Source of the DNA: Hungatella sp. UBA7603
Lineage (GTDB): Bacteria > Bacillota > Clostridia > Lachnospirales > Lachnospiraceae
Assembly (NCBI GenBank): GCA_002478865.1
Contig: DLJZ01000002.1
Location: 124,001 to 188,000 of the forward strand
Direction of reading: 5' to 3'
Length of the DNA stretch: 64,000 nt
Part shown: one piece after another, positions 34,202-43,093 of the stretch
Numbering within the stretch: position 1 is the first letter of the stretch
How the letters are laid out: the number at the start of each line of letters is the position of its first letter
Program-made: the position numbers and the translations under genes
Notes under the pieces: generated by a model
Database searches by the model: none
The model's input: only the letters and a program-made list of their open reading frames with translations
Told to the model about the DNA's origin: nothing

Positions 34202-36344
34202 GCACCTTCTTCCGCAATACAATACCAACCAGCAATGAAATAGGAATAAAGACTAATACGTATCCAATATATCTCCAATAATCATTCTGGTACATTCCAG
34301 CGACACACTCTCTCATCGCATTAATGATGTGAGTAAATGGAAGCAGAGGGTTCACCATCTGGAAGAACCGAGGTGTTACCTGGATGGGGAATGTTCCACC
34401 GGAGCCTGCAACCTGAATTACCATAAATATAATAGAAATAGCTTTACCTACATCTCCAAAGGAAACCGTCAGGGAATAGATAATGCTGTTGAAAATAAAG
34501 CTGGCTATGATCGCTGCCAGAATAAATTTGCCGGGATAGAGACACTGAGCCTTTAGCAGGTAAATATCTCCCAAAGCAGCCACAACCGCCTGAGCCGTTC
34601 CCATGAGTAAAAACGTCATATATCTTCCCAAATAAGTTTCATAAAGCTCTAGCCCCACTGCCCTGCTATCTTCAACCTTGCATTTAAGCAATGCCACCAA
34701 AAGCATACCACCTACCCAAATAGCAAGTGTGGTATAAAAAGGTACCATGGCTGATCCGTAAAACTCAATTGGATACATCTTGTTGGTAACCATATCCGTA
34801 GGTGTTTTCATAAATTCACTAAACTGCTCTGGATCGTTCTTCATAATATCCATGATCTTATTGAGCTGCTTGCTGTCAACCACCTTATTCACGTTCTCGA
34901 TCATATCATCGATTCGTTCCTGGCTTCTGCCAATCATGCTCTTAGTGCTGTCCAAAGTCTCAATTAAAGTCTGGGATGAAGCGGTTACACTTGATAAAGT
35001 GCCGTCTACCTGCCCAATTAAGCTACCCATGCTATCTAGGGCTCCTGATGTTGCACCTAAGGCATCATAAGTCTTATCCAGAGTATCATTGAGTGGAACC
35101 TCAACTCTTCCGGTATAGAAATTTAAAATATCGGAAGTAGTATTATAAAGTCCATCGAGAGTATCTCCAATATCGGATTCCACATCACTTGGTAAGTGCT
35201 TTGTCTGACGAACGGTCTTCTCAGCCGCGGCAAGTTTTGCAATAGCATCCTGCTGCTGCTTTGCCAGAGCGGTAAGCTGCTGTGAAAGGGCAGTTCCATC
35301 CGTAATCGGAATCGGGAGAAGCTTATTAATTCCAGTAAGAATCTTGTTAACCGCGTTAATCTGATCTAAACCTGCTTGTAACAATCCCTGCAGATTCTTT
35401 AAGGAATCTGCCGCTGCATCCGCCGATGTATTGGTAAGTTTTCCAACTGCATCAAAGGTCTTATAAACAGTTTCTTCTATTTTAACAATATTCTCTAGAG
35501 TGTCTTTCAATGCATCCGTCATGATGCCAGAAAAACCTCTGCTTGAATCGATCAAATTCCTGGCACTGCCTGCCGTTTGTCCACCAGAGCTGATTAACTT
35601 ATCCATATCTGGAAGGGTTCCCTTCACTCCATCATTTAAAGAATTTACCGTCTTTAAAGTGGATTGAAGCATGGAAATGGTATCGGAAACCTGAGCCAAA
35701 TCTTTTTTCGCATCGGTTAAGGTGCCGATGGTATCGTTTCTATTTGTTTCTTTATCCGTACTCCAGTCATCGGAACGTTTATTTAGAACCTTCGCCATGA
35801 CCTTTGATGTTGTATTGATAAAGGTCTCGTTAATCTGAAGCTGAACTGTCTCCACGCCTTTGTCTGTAATCTTAGTCGCAATGGCATTCTTTTTTTCATT
35901 TACATAATACTGCAATACTGGCCGTTCAATTTTTGAGGACAAAACACTTGATATCTTCTGGCTGAAATCTTCCGGAATTACCACAGCAGCATAGTACTTT
36001 CCTGACTGCACTCCGTCGATGGCGCTTGCATTATCCACAAACTGCCAGCCGATTTTATCGTTTTTCCTCAGTTCATCCATGACCATCTCACCGATGTTAA
36101 TGGATGAATCATCAATATCTGAATCGAAAATACTGTCAATTGATGCCCCTTTATCTTCATTCACAACTGCAACTTTAAGCCCTTTTGTATTGCCATAAGG
36201 ATCCCAGCTTGCCGCGATGTTAAACCAGGCATAAAGGGATGGTATGATAATCAGTCCCAGCGCAATGAGTATTGACACCGGATTCATGGTAATATGCTTT
36301 AAATCGCCAACAAAGACCTTCCATATATTTTTTATATGTGACAT
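34149..36344 (-). CDS. YhgE/Pip-type membrane protein
   Basis: About 731 residues, from the ATG at 36344 with AAGGAGG upstream. An N-terminal helix (about residues 20-42, PVSILIALGLIIIPSLYAW) and the motif NIAASWDPYGNTKGLKVAVVNEDKG mark the YhgE/Pip family. A large extracellular helical middle region (about 190-530) follows, then five C-terminal helices of ABC-2 type (VPFYTTLAIWVGGMLL, GGTFPIQVTPRFFQMVNPLLPF). Relatives include the phage-infection protein of lactococci and type VII secretion-associated EsaA. The substrate and partner ATPase are not evident. Confidence 0.88.
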   Translation of the reverse strand: MSHIKNIWKVFVGDLKHITMNPVSILIALGLIIIPSLYAWFNIAASWDPYGNTKGLKVAVVNEDKGASIDSIFDSDIDDSSINIGEMVMDELRKNDKIGWQFVDNASAIDGVQSGKYYAAVVIPEDFSQKISSVLSSKIERPVLQYYVNEKKNAIATKITDKGVETVQLQINETFINTTSKVMAKVLNKRSDDWSTDKETNRNDTIGTLTDAKKDLAQVSDTISMLQSTLKTVNSLNDGVKGTLPDMDKLISSGGQTAGSARNLIDSSRGFSGIMTDALKDTLENIVKIEETVYKTFDAVGKLTNTSADAAADSLKNLQGLLQAGLDQINAVNKILTGINKLLPIPITDGTALSQQLTALAKQQQDAIAKLAAAEKTVRQTKHLPSDVESDIGDTLDGLYNTTSDILNFYTGRVEVPLNDTLDKTYDALGATSGALDSMGSLIGQVDGTLSSVTASSQTLIETLDSTKSMIGRSQERIDDMIENVNKVVDSKQLNKIMDIMKNDPEQFSEFMKTPTDMVTNKMYPIEFYGSAMVPFYTTLAIWVGGMLLVALLKCKVEDSRAVGLELYETYLGRYMTFLLMGTAQAVVAALGDIYLLKAQCLYPGKFILAAIIASFIFNSIIYSLTVSFGDVGKAISIIFMVIQVAGSGGTFPIQVTPRFFQMVNPLLPFTHIINAMRECVAGMYQNDYWRYIGYVLVFIPISLLVGIVLRKKVHELNEFFEEKLSETGMF

Positions 36345-36643
36345 AACAACCTCCTTGGTATTTATTTCGATCATTTAATTCCGTATTATATTATTTCCTA
36401 TGCTTAAATGCAATGCCTTATCCTGTTAAAATAAACATTTAATAATTACAAAGGCAATAAATAACAAATGCCTGGATTACCAGACGCTAGGGGTGACATA
36501 CTGTCACGATAGTGAGAATCTACCTTAATTGTGTTGTCATGTATATCCCGCCTAACAAAGCATTATTATGTAATAAGACACAATTTCCTATTACATAAAA
36601 AAAGGATCTCCATCATCTGGAAACCCAAAATTAAAAAATAGAG
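36345..36643. other. Intergenic region upstream of the YhgE-like gene
   Basis: It carries a TATAAT (minus strand, 36385-36390) with a weak TTGCAT 17 bases upstream, and a perfect interrupted palindrome GTGACA-TAC-TGTCAC at 36493-36507 that may be an operator. No gene seen. Confidence 0.4.
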
Positions 36644-36715
36644 AGCGCGAGACGGGACTCGAACCCGCGGCCCCGACCTTGGCAAGGTCGTGCTCCACCA
36701 CTGAGCCACTCGCGC
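36644..36715 (-). tRNA. tRNA-Gly(GCC)
   Basis: A cloverleaf on the minus strand: acceptor GCGCGAG pairs with CTCGCGC, the anticodon stem-loop ACCTTGCCAAGGT shows anticodon GCC, and the T-loop is GGTTCGAGTCC. The discriminator base is T and CCA is not encoded. Confidence 0.95.
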
Positions 36716-36778
36716 ATGATTGTTAAAAATAATTCAATTAAAGACATAAAGATTATACCATAAGTATCCGGGAAATGC

Positions 36779-36811
36779 AAGAGGGGAAATGCATTTTTGC
36801 ACCCCCCTCTA
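36779..36811 (-). other. Hairpin downstream of the GntR gene
   Basis: AGAGGGG and CCCCTCT arms around TGCA-containing sequence, directly after the regulator gene. No T-run follows, so its role as a terminator is uncertain. Confidence 0.35.
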
Positions 36812-37555
36812 TGTATGATATTTGAGTTTTGTGTCCACAAGAAAATCCACTCCCAGCATATCCGCAGCTTTTTTCGTTTCTGTCTGCTCATGATCAAAAA
36901 GATCAGCATATTTGGCCACCAAAGGTCTTTCCTTGCTAACCAGCCGGTTTAAGTGATGATTCAATATGGTGTGAAGGCGTTCCGAATCCTTTGCAAGTAC
37001 AGCATCTACAAGTTCTCTGTGCTGCTTAACAATTCCCTTTTCAATCCCGGAATCCGCCATAAAAAGAAGCCGTATTCTCCGGTAATGGCCGGAATTGGCC
37101 GTCAAAATGTCGTTGCAGTAACCTTTGTTTGCTCCATTGTAAAAAATAGAGTGAAAATAAGAGTCTTCGGATAGAAAAGCCCGGATATCACCATCTTTTT
37201 CAAGCTGCTCTTGCCTCTCTAATGACATTTCAAGTGCGGTTATGGCTTTTAGGTTGCACACTGCCATGAATTCTAGAATGACATTTTCTTCCACACAGGT
37301 TCTTAAGAACCGTTCATTCCTTACCTTATCATAATCGATCTTGGAGATCATAGTACCTCTTTGAGGCAGAAAGGTAATAAGCCCTTCCTTTGAAAGGCTT
37401 ATAAGTGCATCACGCACTGGAGTTCTGCCAACCTGATAGGATTCGCTAATGTCCTTAATGCTAATTATCATTCCAGGGCGCAGCCTTAAATCCAGTATAT
37501 CCGTCCGCAAAATATCATATATAGGTTCTACCTGGCTGTTGTCTGTTTCGCCCAT
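36809..37555 (-). CDS. GntR/FCD regulator of cassette A
   Basis: A 248-residue regulator. The winged helix (residues 10-75) has the GntR signature SYQVGRTPVRDALISLSKEGLI. The C-terminal helical FCD domain contains an acidic residue (DSYFHSIFY) and histidines (HRELVDAV, NHHLNRLV) typical of its metal site. GGAGG lies before the ATG. It is the last gene of a minus-strand group permease / ATPase / HExxH protein / GntR, starting 12 bases after the HExxH gene. It probably regulates that group; candidate operators lie at 41875-41924. Confidence 0.88.
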   Translation of the reverse strand: MGETDNSQVEPIYDILRTDILDLRLRPGMIISIKDISESYQVGRTPVRDALISLSKEGLITFLPQRGTMISKIDYDKVRNERFLRTCVEENVILEFMAVCNLKAITALEMSLERQEQLEKDGDIRAFLSEDSYFHSIFYNGANKGYCNDILTANSGHYRRIRLLFMADSGIEKGIVKQHRELVDAVLAKDSERLHTILNHHLNRLVSKERPLVAKYADLFDHEQTETKKAADMLGVDFLVDTKLKYHT

Positions 37556-37567
37556 TAATGCCTCCTG

Positions 37568-38215
37568 TTAAAAGCTTAATACTTCCCTGTACATCTTCAG
37601 GGCCTCATCTGGACTATAATTATAATACAAAAGTATGTCTAAAGCAAATGGTGAATATGGAATTTCATTGATTTTCCTGGAAAAGTACATTCCTCCGATC
37701 TCTGACAAGGCTCGAAGTGTTGATTTATTCTTATATCCAAGGAAGTTCCACAGGATAATTTTTTCATTTCTGGTATAGATTCCCTCTATCTCATCTTCCA
37801 GGTAATGAAATATCTCATGCCCTAGAATCAATCTTATGATTTCCTCCTTTGTAATAAGTCCGTCTAGTCCCGACTCACCGCCCAAATGCTCGATTGGTTC
37901 TGTCATGATCTCAACTCGGTCAGGAGGAGTAAAAAGAGCAAATAACACTCTGTCTGCTATCTGCCCTCTGTCTGTAAATTCCACTTTAAGTTTCAGTTTT
38001 TTTGCCATTTCCCAGGGATCACTGGTACCAAATTCTTTCATCGCCCAGACTGCAGTCTCTTCGCCGCAGCGAATCGCCTGTTCTATCATGGCTTCCTTGT
38101 CTTTGTCAGCCACTTTATTTTTAAGAATATCCCTGGAGAATGCGTACATTCCCCAGGATTTATCTTTCACCTGAAACAGTTCTTCTGCTATCGTTTTAAG
38201 CTGTTTATTTTCCAT
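37568..38215 (-). CDS. HExxH protein of cassette A, ImmA/IrrE-like
   Basis: 215 residues, from the ATG at 38215 (GGAGA upstream; the longer frame starts at a TTG inside that site). A zinc-peptidase motif GHEIFHYLEDE lies near residue 137, and LSEIGGMYFSRKI about 45 residues later offers a possible third ligand glutamate, as in gluzincins of the ImmA/IrrE type. The N-terminal part (WGMYAFSRDIL, KEFGTSDPWEMA) is shared with the protein at 50064-50837. No signal peptide is present, so it is cytosolic. It lies between the hydantoinase-like gene and the GntR gene. Function is unknown; proteolysis of a regulator or small-molecule hydrolysis are guesses. Confidence 0.7.
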   Translation of the reverse strand: MENKQLKTIAEELFQVKDKSWGMYAFSRDILKNKVADKDKEAMIEQAIRCGEETAVWAMKEFGTSDPWEMAKKLKLKVEFTDRGQIADRVLFALFTPPDRVEIMTEPIEHLGGESGLDGLITKEEIIRLILGHEIFHYLEDEIEGIYTRNEKIILWNFLGYKNKSTLRALSEIGGMYFSRKINEIPYSPFALDILLYYNYSPDEALKMYREVLSF

Positions 38216-38232
38216 ATCTTTCTCCAAATAAC

Positions 38233-40362
38233 TTAGCCCTGTTTCCTATTTGCCGCTACGATAAGAATCTCTTCATTCTCTTCCAAAGAAGAAATTTCAA
38301 GGTCAACTAACAGTTCAAGCTGCTCGAAATCCTGAGCAGAGAAATCCATAACTCGGGCGCCCATACAGAGGTAAAAATCTGGCCTTATAATTAAGTCTGT
38401 CTGATATACCGCCATATCTTCCCAAAGTTTTTTCAGGCCCTCATTGCAGTTGCTTGCAGTTGCTTTTAAGCACATGCCACGACCTCTCTGAACTTTGATG
38501 AATCCTTTCTTATCTACAATACGTATGCCGCCTGCTCCATCTGCATCAGAGAGATCACCATATATATAGAAATAATCGGAACTTGTAAGAAGCTTCACCG
38601 CTTCATCTGGGATTCTCATATCCTGAGCTGCCAGATGGCGTGCTTCATTTTCATCGCACTCTGTCATAAGATCTGCTGTCTTAACTTCCGTTGAACCTGT
38701 TGCTATTGCAGTAACCTTTGAGGTCTGGGGATCAATCTCAATGTGGATCTCCACAGATTCCGCAGTTGCGCCTGATTCAATGGCTTTATTTAATGCTTCA
38801 TTCTTAATTGATTTGATGTCCTCTTTTGATGGAGATGGAATGATACGTTCTACCACGTCACGGACCATGGAAAGGGCCACACCGATGGAGGATATAACTT
38901 CTGCATTTTCAGGAATGGAGTATTTAACTCCCATCTTCTCACTGAAATAGACGATCAGGGAAGCAGCTCCCCCTCCAACACCTACCAGTGAAATCTGATC
39001 TTTTTCCAGTTTGTATTTTTCAGCCAGTTCTAAGATTACAGGCTCGATCTTTATATAAGCCTTTTCCATAATCTGTTTGGCAATATCTTCTACCGTAGTA
39101 TTGCAGTAATCTGCAAGGGCTTTGATGGCCTTTTTGGCAGATTCTACATTTCCGTGAGAAAAATGCTCTTCCTTTACAAGTCCAAGTACATTGGCTGCGC
39201 AGGAATTCGTAATCGTTACGGCAGAGCCGTCTTCCATGCGGATTCTTACATAATCATCAGGATCTCCGGCCTTTGGAGAGAAGAACTCTACTTTTGGCCC
39301 TTTTATTTTATCTGTGTCTGTAAATACGGAATAATCCAGCCCTGCAATATGAGCAGAACGAGGTCCTACATCAACAACTCCCTGCTTGTTTGCACGGACC
39401 ATGGAACCACCCGCTACACCAAGAACTCGTACGTCAAGAGAAGAAATATAGGTTGGGTGACCACCTACGATAGAGTAGTCAATGGCTGGACGACCATTTT
39501 TAATAACTCCGATGTTTGTTGTCGTTCCTCCAACCTCGAAGTAAACGCCGTTTGATGCACGAAGGTACATCAGAGATCCCATAACGGAAGCTGCTGGTCC
39601 AGATAACATGGTAAGAACCGGACGTTTTTTCATTTCGGTAATTTCCATAACTCCGCCGTCGCCTCTCATGATCATAAGAGGTACATGAACGCCTGCTTCC
39701 CTTACGGAATTTTCTGTAGAGCTTGCAGTATCAAGCATCTTTGGAAGAATAGAAGCATTGATGGCTGCGGTTCTGGTACGTCTTGTGAGTCCGTAGAGTT
39801 TTGTAATATCAGAAGCCATGGTGGTTGGTACGCCTTTTTCACTGGCAACTTCGTATACTTCCTGCTCTGGACCTCCATCATCAACACCAAATGCCATAGA
39901 GGAAACTAGAACCTGTGCTCCTGCTTGCTTCATGGTATCTATGGTACTAGTTACCACAGAATGATTCATTTTCTTTACATTGATAAATTCATTTATGATA
40001 TTAATCTTTTTCTGGTTACCCAGATCGATATCTGCAATTTTTGTCTGTCTTTTTGCAAGAAAGCCTTCAAAGCCTCCCTTTGCCATTCCGATCACACCAA
40101 CTTTTGCCACATCGCCCTCAATTAAGGCATTGGTAGCCTGCGTTGTGGAATGTGCCACGAAAACCACGTCATCAGGGCTGATATTATTTTCTTTTAAACA
40201 GTTCATAAACGATTTAACAACTCCTGCGGCTACGCCTCTGGGATCATCATGTGTTGTTTTCACAGAAGATTTCCCAATGATTTCGTGAGTGGCGTTGTCT
40301 ATGGCAACTGCTTTGGTATGGGTGCCTCCCACATCGATGCCCATTCTTACTGATCTTCCCAT
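38233..40362 (-). CDS. Hydantoinase/oxoprolinase-like ASKHA ATPase, cassette A
   Basis: 709 residues, from the ATG at 40362 with AAGGAG upstream. The N-terminal domain starts RMGIDVGGTHTKAVAID (phosphate-1) and has HSTTQATNALIEGDVAKVGV, as in Hydant_A_N proteins. The central domain has GPAASVMGSLMYL and FEVGGTTTNIGV (phosphate-2), and the adenosine loop is VGVGGGAASLIVYF. The C-terminal ~180 residues are specific to this pair (VTAIATGSTEVKTADL, VDKKGFIKVQRG). Family members use ATP to open cyclic amides; no HyuB-type partner is present. The paralogue is at 50845-52983. Confidence 0.82.
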   Translation of the reverse strand: MGRSVRMGIDVGGTHTKAVAIDNATHEIIGKSSVKTTHDDPRGVAAGVVKSFMNCLKENNISPDDVVFVAHSTTQATNALIEGDVAKVGVIGMAKGGFEGFLAKRQTKIADIDLGNQKKINIINEFINVKKMNHSVVTSTIDTMKQAGAQVLVSSMAFGVDDGGPEQEVYEVASEKGVPTTMASDITKLYGLTRRTRTAAINASILPKMLDTASSTENSVREAGVHVPLMIMRGDGGVMEITEMKKRPVLTMLSGPAASVMGSLMYLRASNGVYFEVGGTTTNIGVIKNGRPAIDYSIVGGHPTYISSLDVRVLGVAGGSMVRANKQGVVDVGPRSAHIAGLDYSVFTDTDKIKGPKVEFFSPKAGDPDDYVRIRMEDGSAVTITNSCAANVLGLVKEEHFSHGNVESAKKAIKALADYCNTTVEDIAKQIMEKAYIKIEPVILELAEKYKLEKDQISLVGVGGGAASLIVYFSEKMGVKYSIPENAEVISSIGVALSMVRDVVERIIPSPSKEDIKSIKNEALNKAIESGATAESVEIHIEIDPQTSKVTAIATGSTEVKTADLMTECDENEARHLAAQDMRIPDEAVKLLTSSDYFYIYGDLSDADGAGGIRIVDKKGFIKVQRGRGMCLKATASNCNEGLKKLWEDMAVYQTDLIIRPDFYLCMGARVMDFSAQDFEQLELLVDLEISSLEENEEILIVAANRKQG

Positions 40363-40401
40363 TTTAAGAATCTCCTTTCTTCCTTTGATCCCTTTTAACA
40401 A

Positions 40402-40428
40402 GGGAACTGGCGATTGCCGCCAGTTCCC
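40402..40428 (-). other. Hairpin between permease and ATPase genes, cassette A
   Basis: A perfect 11-bp stem GGGAACTGGCG / CGCCAGTTCCC with a five-base loop. A similar hairpin sits in the same place in cassette B. It may protect the upstream permease mRNA or reduce read-through. Confidence 0.75.
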
Positions 40429-40434
40429 TGTAAT

Positions 40435-41778
40435 TTACATTAATCCGCCGTAAAGAACGAATACGAGGATACAGCAGATCGCACCTATGATCCAGCCGGT
40501 TGGGATTGACATTTTCATATAGTCCTTGGTAGAAACCTTGGTGTATCCAAATCCCCAAGCTACCCAAGACTGAGTGATATCAAGATGCTGAGGTGCAATG
40601 GTTGTAATTGCAAACAGTGGGAATAAAAATGCTACTGGTGCATTTGGAATGACTGAAATTACAACAGCTAAAATAGCAGTTCCTGCTCCGACTAAGTTTA
40701 ATGGGCCTCTAAAGAATCCAAGAGGGGTGAGTACTGCAAAGGTAATTGCCAGTAAAATAGCTGACTTTGGAACCAATCCGCCAAGGATTGCTGTAAAGTA
40801 AGGTGCTGCATAAGTTGCTGCATTGTTGAACATGGATAAGGAAAGGAGGAATCCAATCATAGGAGCCACGTCAATGGAACCGTCTGTAAACAGCTTTGCA
40901 AAAAGTCTGCAGATTTCTGAATAGGAACCTTTCATCTTTCCAGTGGTTACAAGTGCGAAAATAGCGGAAATGCAGAATCCAAGAATAATTGGAAGCTTAA
41001 ATGCTACTACGCCAACAACTGGAAGAATAATTGAAATCCAAGAAATAGCTGGGGCATTGTCACTTGTCTGAGATTTAGATGCTGCCCAGGCATGTGAGGT
41101 CTTTTTATTCATGGAGATATTAGATACAATAAGTACTACTACCAGAGCAACGATCATACAGATGATTCCGATTTTAAAATAGTCGTTGTAGGTATAAGCC
41201 TCTGCTTCTTTATTAAAACCTGCATAAATAGTCTGATACTGTTTGAAGTTTACAATGTTTCCAAAGATTCCTGCCATAATGGAACCCATAAAACTAAACA
41301 TTGCTACTGGTGCAGGAATTCCTAAGGAAAGCATGATTGGAAGCACGATAACTGCGATGGAGATAACAGGACCGATACCAGTCATAGACATGAAGATGAT
41401 TGCGGTAGCAATACATAACAGACCCATCGTAAATCTAGGCTTGTCACCGCCAAGTTCAACCACCTTACGAATGATGGTTGCTGCAATTCCGGTATCAACT
41501 AAAACTCTTCCAAAGAATGCACCGAAAAATACGTTAACGAGAATTGATTTTGCATAGCCTGCCGGTCCTTCTGCGTACACATAGGTCAGCACGTCAATAA
41601 TAGACTTGCCTTCCATTGCGGAATTTGGTGAAAATGAATTTCCCACCATCGCAAGTACGGTCCAGAATGTAGCCATGACCGCAAACCCCACCATAAGATT
41701 GAGTCCCTTTACACAGTACCATACCATGCCAAGGAAGGACAAAATCATGATAATACCGATGATTACATTGATGTTCAT
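40435..41778 (-). CDS. Ion-transporter-superfamily permease, cassette A
   Basis: A 447-residue protein with about eleven to twelve membrane helices. Landmarks are VFFGAFFGRVLVDTGIAATIIRKVVELGGDKP (positions about 89-120, split here only for orientation) and TGIGPVISIAVIVLPIMLSLG, which resemble GntP/CitMHS/DcuC-type carriers of organic anions. AAGGAGG precedes the ATG. It is first in its operon and closely matches the permease at 53088-54479. Transport of a carboxylate is likely; the substrate is unknown. Confidence 0.8.
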   Translation of the reverse strand: MNINVIIGIIMILSFLGMVWYCVKGLNLMVGFAVMATFWTVLAMVGNSFSPNSAMEGKSIIDVLTYVYAEGPAGYAKSILVNVFFGAFFGRVLVDTGIAATIIRKVVELGGDKPRFTMGLLCIATAIIFMSMTGIGPVISIAVIVLPIMLSLGIPAPVAMFSFMGSIMAGIFGNIVNFKQYQTIYAGFNKEAEAYTYNDYFKIGIICMIVALVVVLIVSNISMNKKTSHAWAASKSQTSDNAPAISWISIILPVVGVVAFKLPIILGFCISAIFALVTTGKMKGSYSEICRLFAKLFTDGSIDVAPMIGFLLSLSMFNNAATYAAPYFTAILGGLVPKSAILLAITFAVLTPLGFFRGPLNLVGAGTAILAVVISVIPNAPVAFLFPLFAITTIAPQHLDITQSWVAWGFGYTKVSTKDYMKMSIPTGWIIGAICCILVFVLYGGLM

Positions 41779-41874
41779 ACGAATCCTCCTTAAAAATAAA
41801 ATGTTTGATTGGTAACCCGCAGAAAAATCGACCTATTTTCTGCTTCCCCACAGAGGGCTCATGCCCGCTGTTGA

Positions 41875-41890
41875 TACTAATATATTAGTA
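41875..41890. promoter_or_regulatory. Perfect 16-bp palindrome, candidate GntR operator
   Basis: TACTAATATATTAGTA, about 100 bases upstream of the cassette A permease gene and between two divergent transcription units. Confidence 0.5.
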
Positions 41891-41910
41891 CTAAAATATC
41901 AGTCTGTATA

Positions 41911-41924
41911 TGGTCAATATACCA
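41911..41924. promoter_or_regulatory. TGGT-N6-ACCA element
   Basis: TGGTCAATATACCA resembles FCD-type GntR operators. It contains the complement of a TTGACC -35-like hexamer for the minus-strand permease operon. Confidence 0.4.
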
Positions 41925-42275
41925 GTTTTGAGCTTATATTTTTGTGTATTACTTACAAAATCATCTTGTATGCAACGTTTTGTTGTTGTACTTTATACAT
42001 TGTTTTACTATCAAAGCTTTGTTCATTTACCTCATGATATATCAGTTGTACCTCTCATTCCACCTAGTCATTTTACCCATATCTCCAAATTCTAACATTT
42101 ATTTTCCAAATTTTTTTATAATTCAAAATGAGCCACTTATTTTTTCCTTTTAAGTTTCCATTCTATTTGCTTTCATGGTATAATTATAGATACAAAGTAG
42201 AAGAAAAAGACGATCCCTGTGAGGACCGTTTCTATAAACAGTGCCGCTAAATCTCACGGCAGAACGGAGTTTTAC

Positions 42276-43016
42276 ATGTCACTCTTACCGCTTCAGAAAA
42301 TATCACCCCGGAAGGCCAGCGAAGATGCCAGACAATACGCTTACCGAGTGCTCCGATATTTTATTCTGAATCTACATCTACCTCCTGGGAGGAAGATGAA
42401 TGAAATTGAGTTTGCTGATGCACTGGGTATTAGCCGTACACCCGTCAATGATACGTTTAATAAGCTTTCCAGAAAGAATTTGGTGGACATTATTCCCCAA
42501 AAGGGGGCCTTTGTTTCAAAGATTGATACCAGAAGAATCGAACAAACATTATGGATTCATGAACAGCTTGGATCTTCCATGATCAAAAATATTTTTATTC
42601 GCAATGTGAAACGCCCCCAATTTGACCTCCTTTACCTGATCCTCGAGGAAATGGAAGACCACCTCTCCCACGGTGATTTAACCCAGTCTGCCAGACTGAT
42701 CACCGACTATTACAAGCATTTATACGAGCTTGGAGGGAAGATGGATTATATATGGGAGTCTGTCCAAATCGCAGGAATGGATCTACAGCGTTTTCTTTAT
42801 CTTTCCACAGAAGAGATTGGAGCAACAAGGAGTTATATGGAGGATCTGACAAGTTTAGCCGATGCCATGGCACAGAGGGATACCGACCTTGCATGCATCA
42901 TATATCACCATCACCTATCAAGAATATTTCTCCTTCTTCCTGCCCTAATGGAAGTCAACCCAAATTACTTTTCAGACCAAAGGAATAAAGAATCAGCAAA
43001 AAACCTGACAACATAA
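42276..43016 (+). CDS. GntR/FCD-type regulator, plus strand
   Basis: 246 residues from the ATG at 42276, with GGAG eight bases upstream (a GTG 19 codons earlier is possible). The winged helix has FADALGISRTPVNDTFNKLSR and QKGAFVSKID. The C-terminal domain is FCD-like, with HHHLSRIF as the likely metal or dimer segment. It is divergent from cassette A and 73 bases ahead of an M28-type peptidase gene, so it might regulate either. Confidence 0.82.
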   Translation: MSLLPLQKISPRKASEDARQYAYRVLRYFILNLHLPPGRKMNEIEFADALGISRTPVNDTFNKLSRKNLVDIIPQKGAFVSKIDTRRIEQTLWIHEQLGSSMIKNIFIRNVKRPQFDLLYLILEEMEDHLSHGDLTQSARLITDYYKHLYELGGKMDYIWESVQIAGMDLQRFLYLSTEEIGATRSYMEDLTSLADAMAQRDTDLACIIYHHHLSRIFLLLPALMEVNPNYFSDQRNKESAKNLTT

Positions 43017-43042
43017 TATAATACAATTGGGGAGGAATACTT

Positions 43043-43093
43043 ATGATTTTTGGAAACATTCAAAGCCCTCCTTCCCAGGAGAGTCCGCTATGA
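43043..43093 (+). other. 16-codon upstream ORF overlapping the peptidase start
   Basis: GGGGAGG, five bases, ATG, then MIFGNIQSPPSQESPL and a TGA that overlaps the next ATG as ATGA. Its ribosome site is better than that of the peptidase gene. It may couple translation, or be the remains of a YhcH-type gene, since those often start MIFGxI. Confidence 0.45.

Larger units (their letters stand above)
41779..42275. other. Divergent control region of cassette A and a GntR gene
   Basis: It separates the minus-strand permease operon from a plus-strand GntR gene. It holds a perfect 16-bp palindrome (41875-41890) and a TGGT-N6-ACCA element (41911-41924). The rest is very AT-rich with no gene. Confidence 0.6.

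Noticed and set aside
36631..36909. 92-codon minus-strand ORF
   Set aside because: It runs through tRNA-Gly and its hairpin region and overlaps the GntR gene end.
38233..40362. Diol dehydratase reactivase large subunit
   Set aside because: The ASKHA fold is shared, but the HSTTQATNAL block and domain order match hydantoinase/oxoprolinase proteins, and no dehydratase is nearby.
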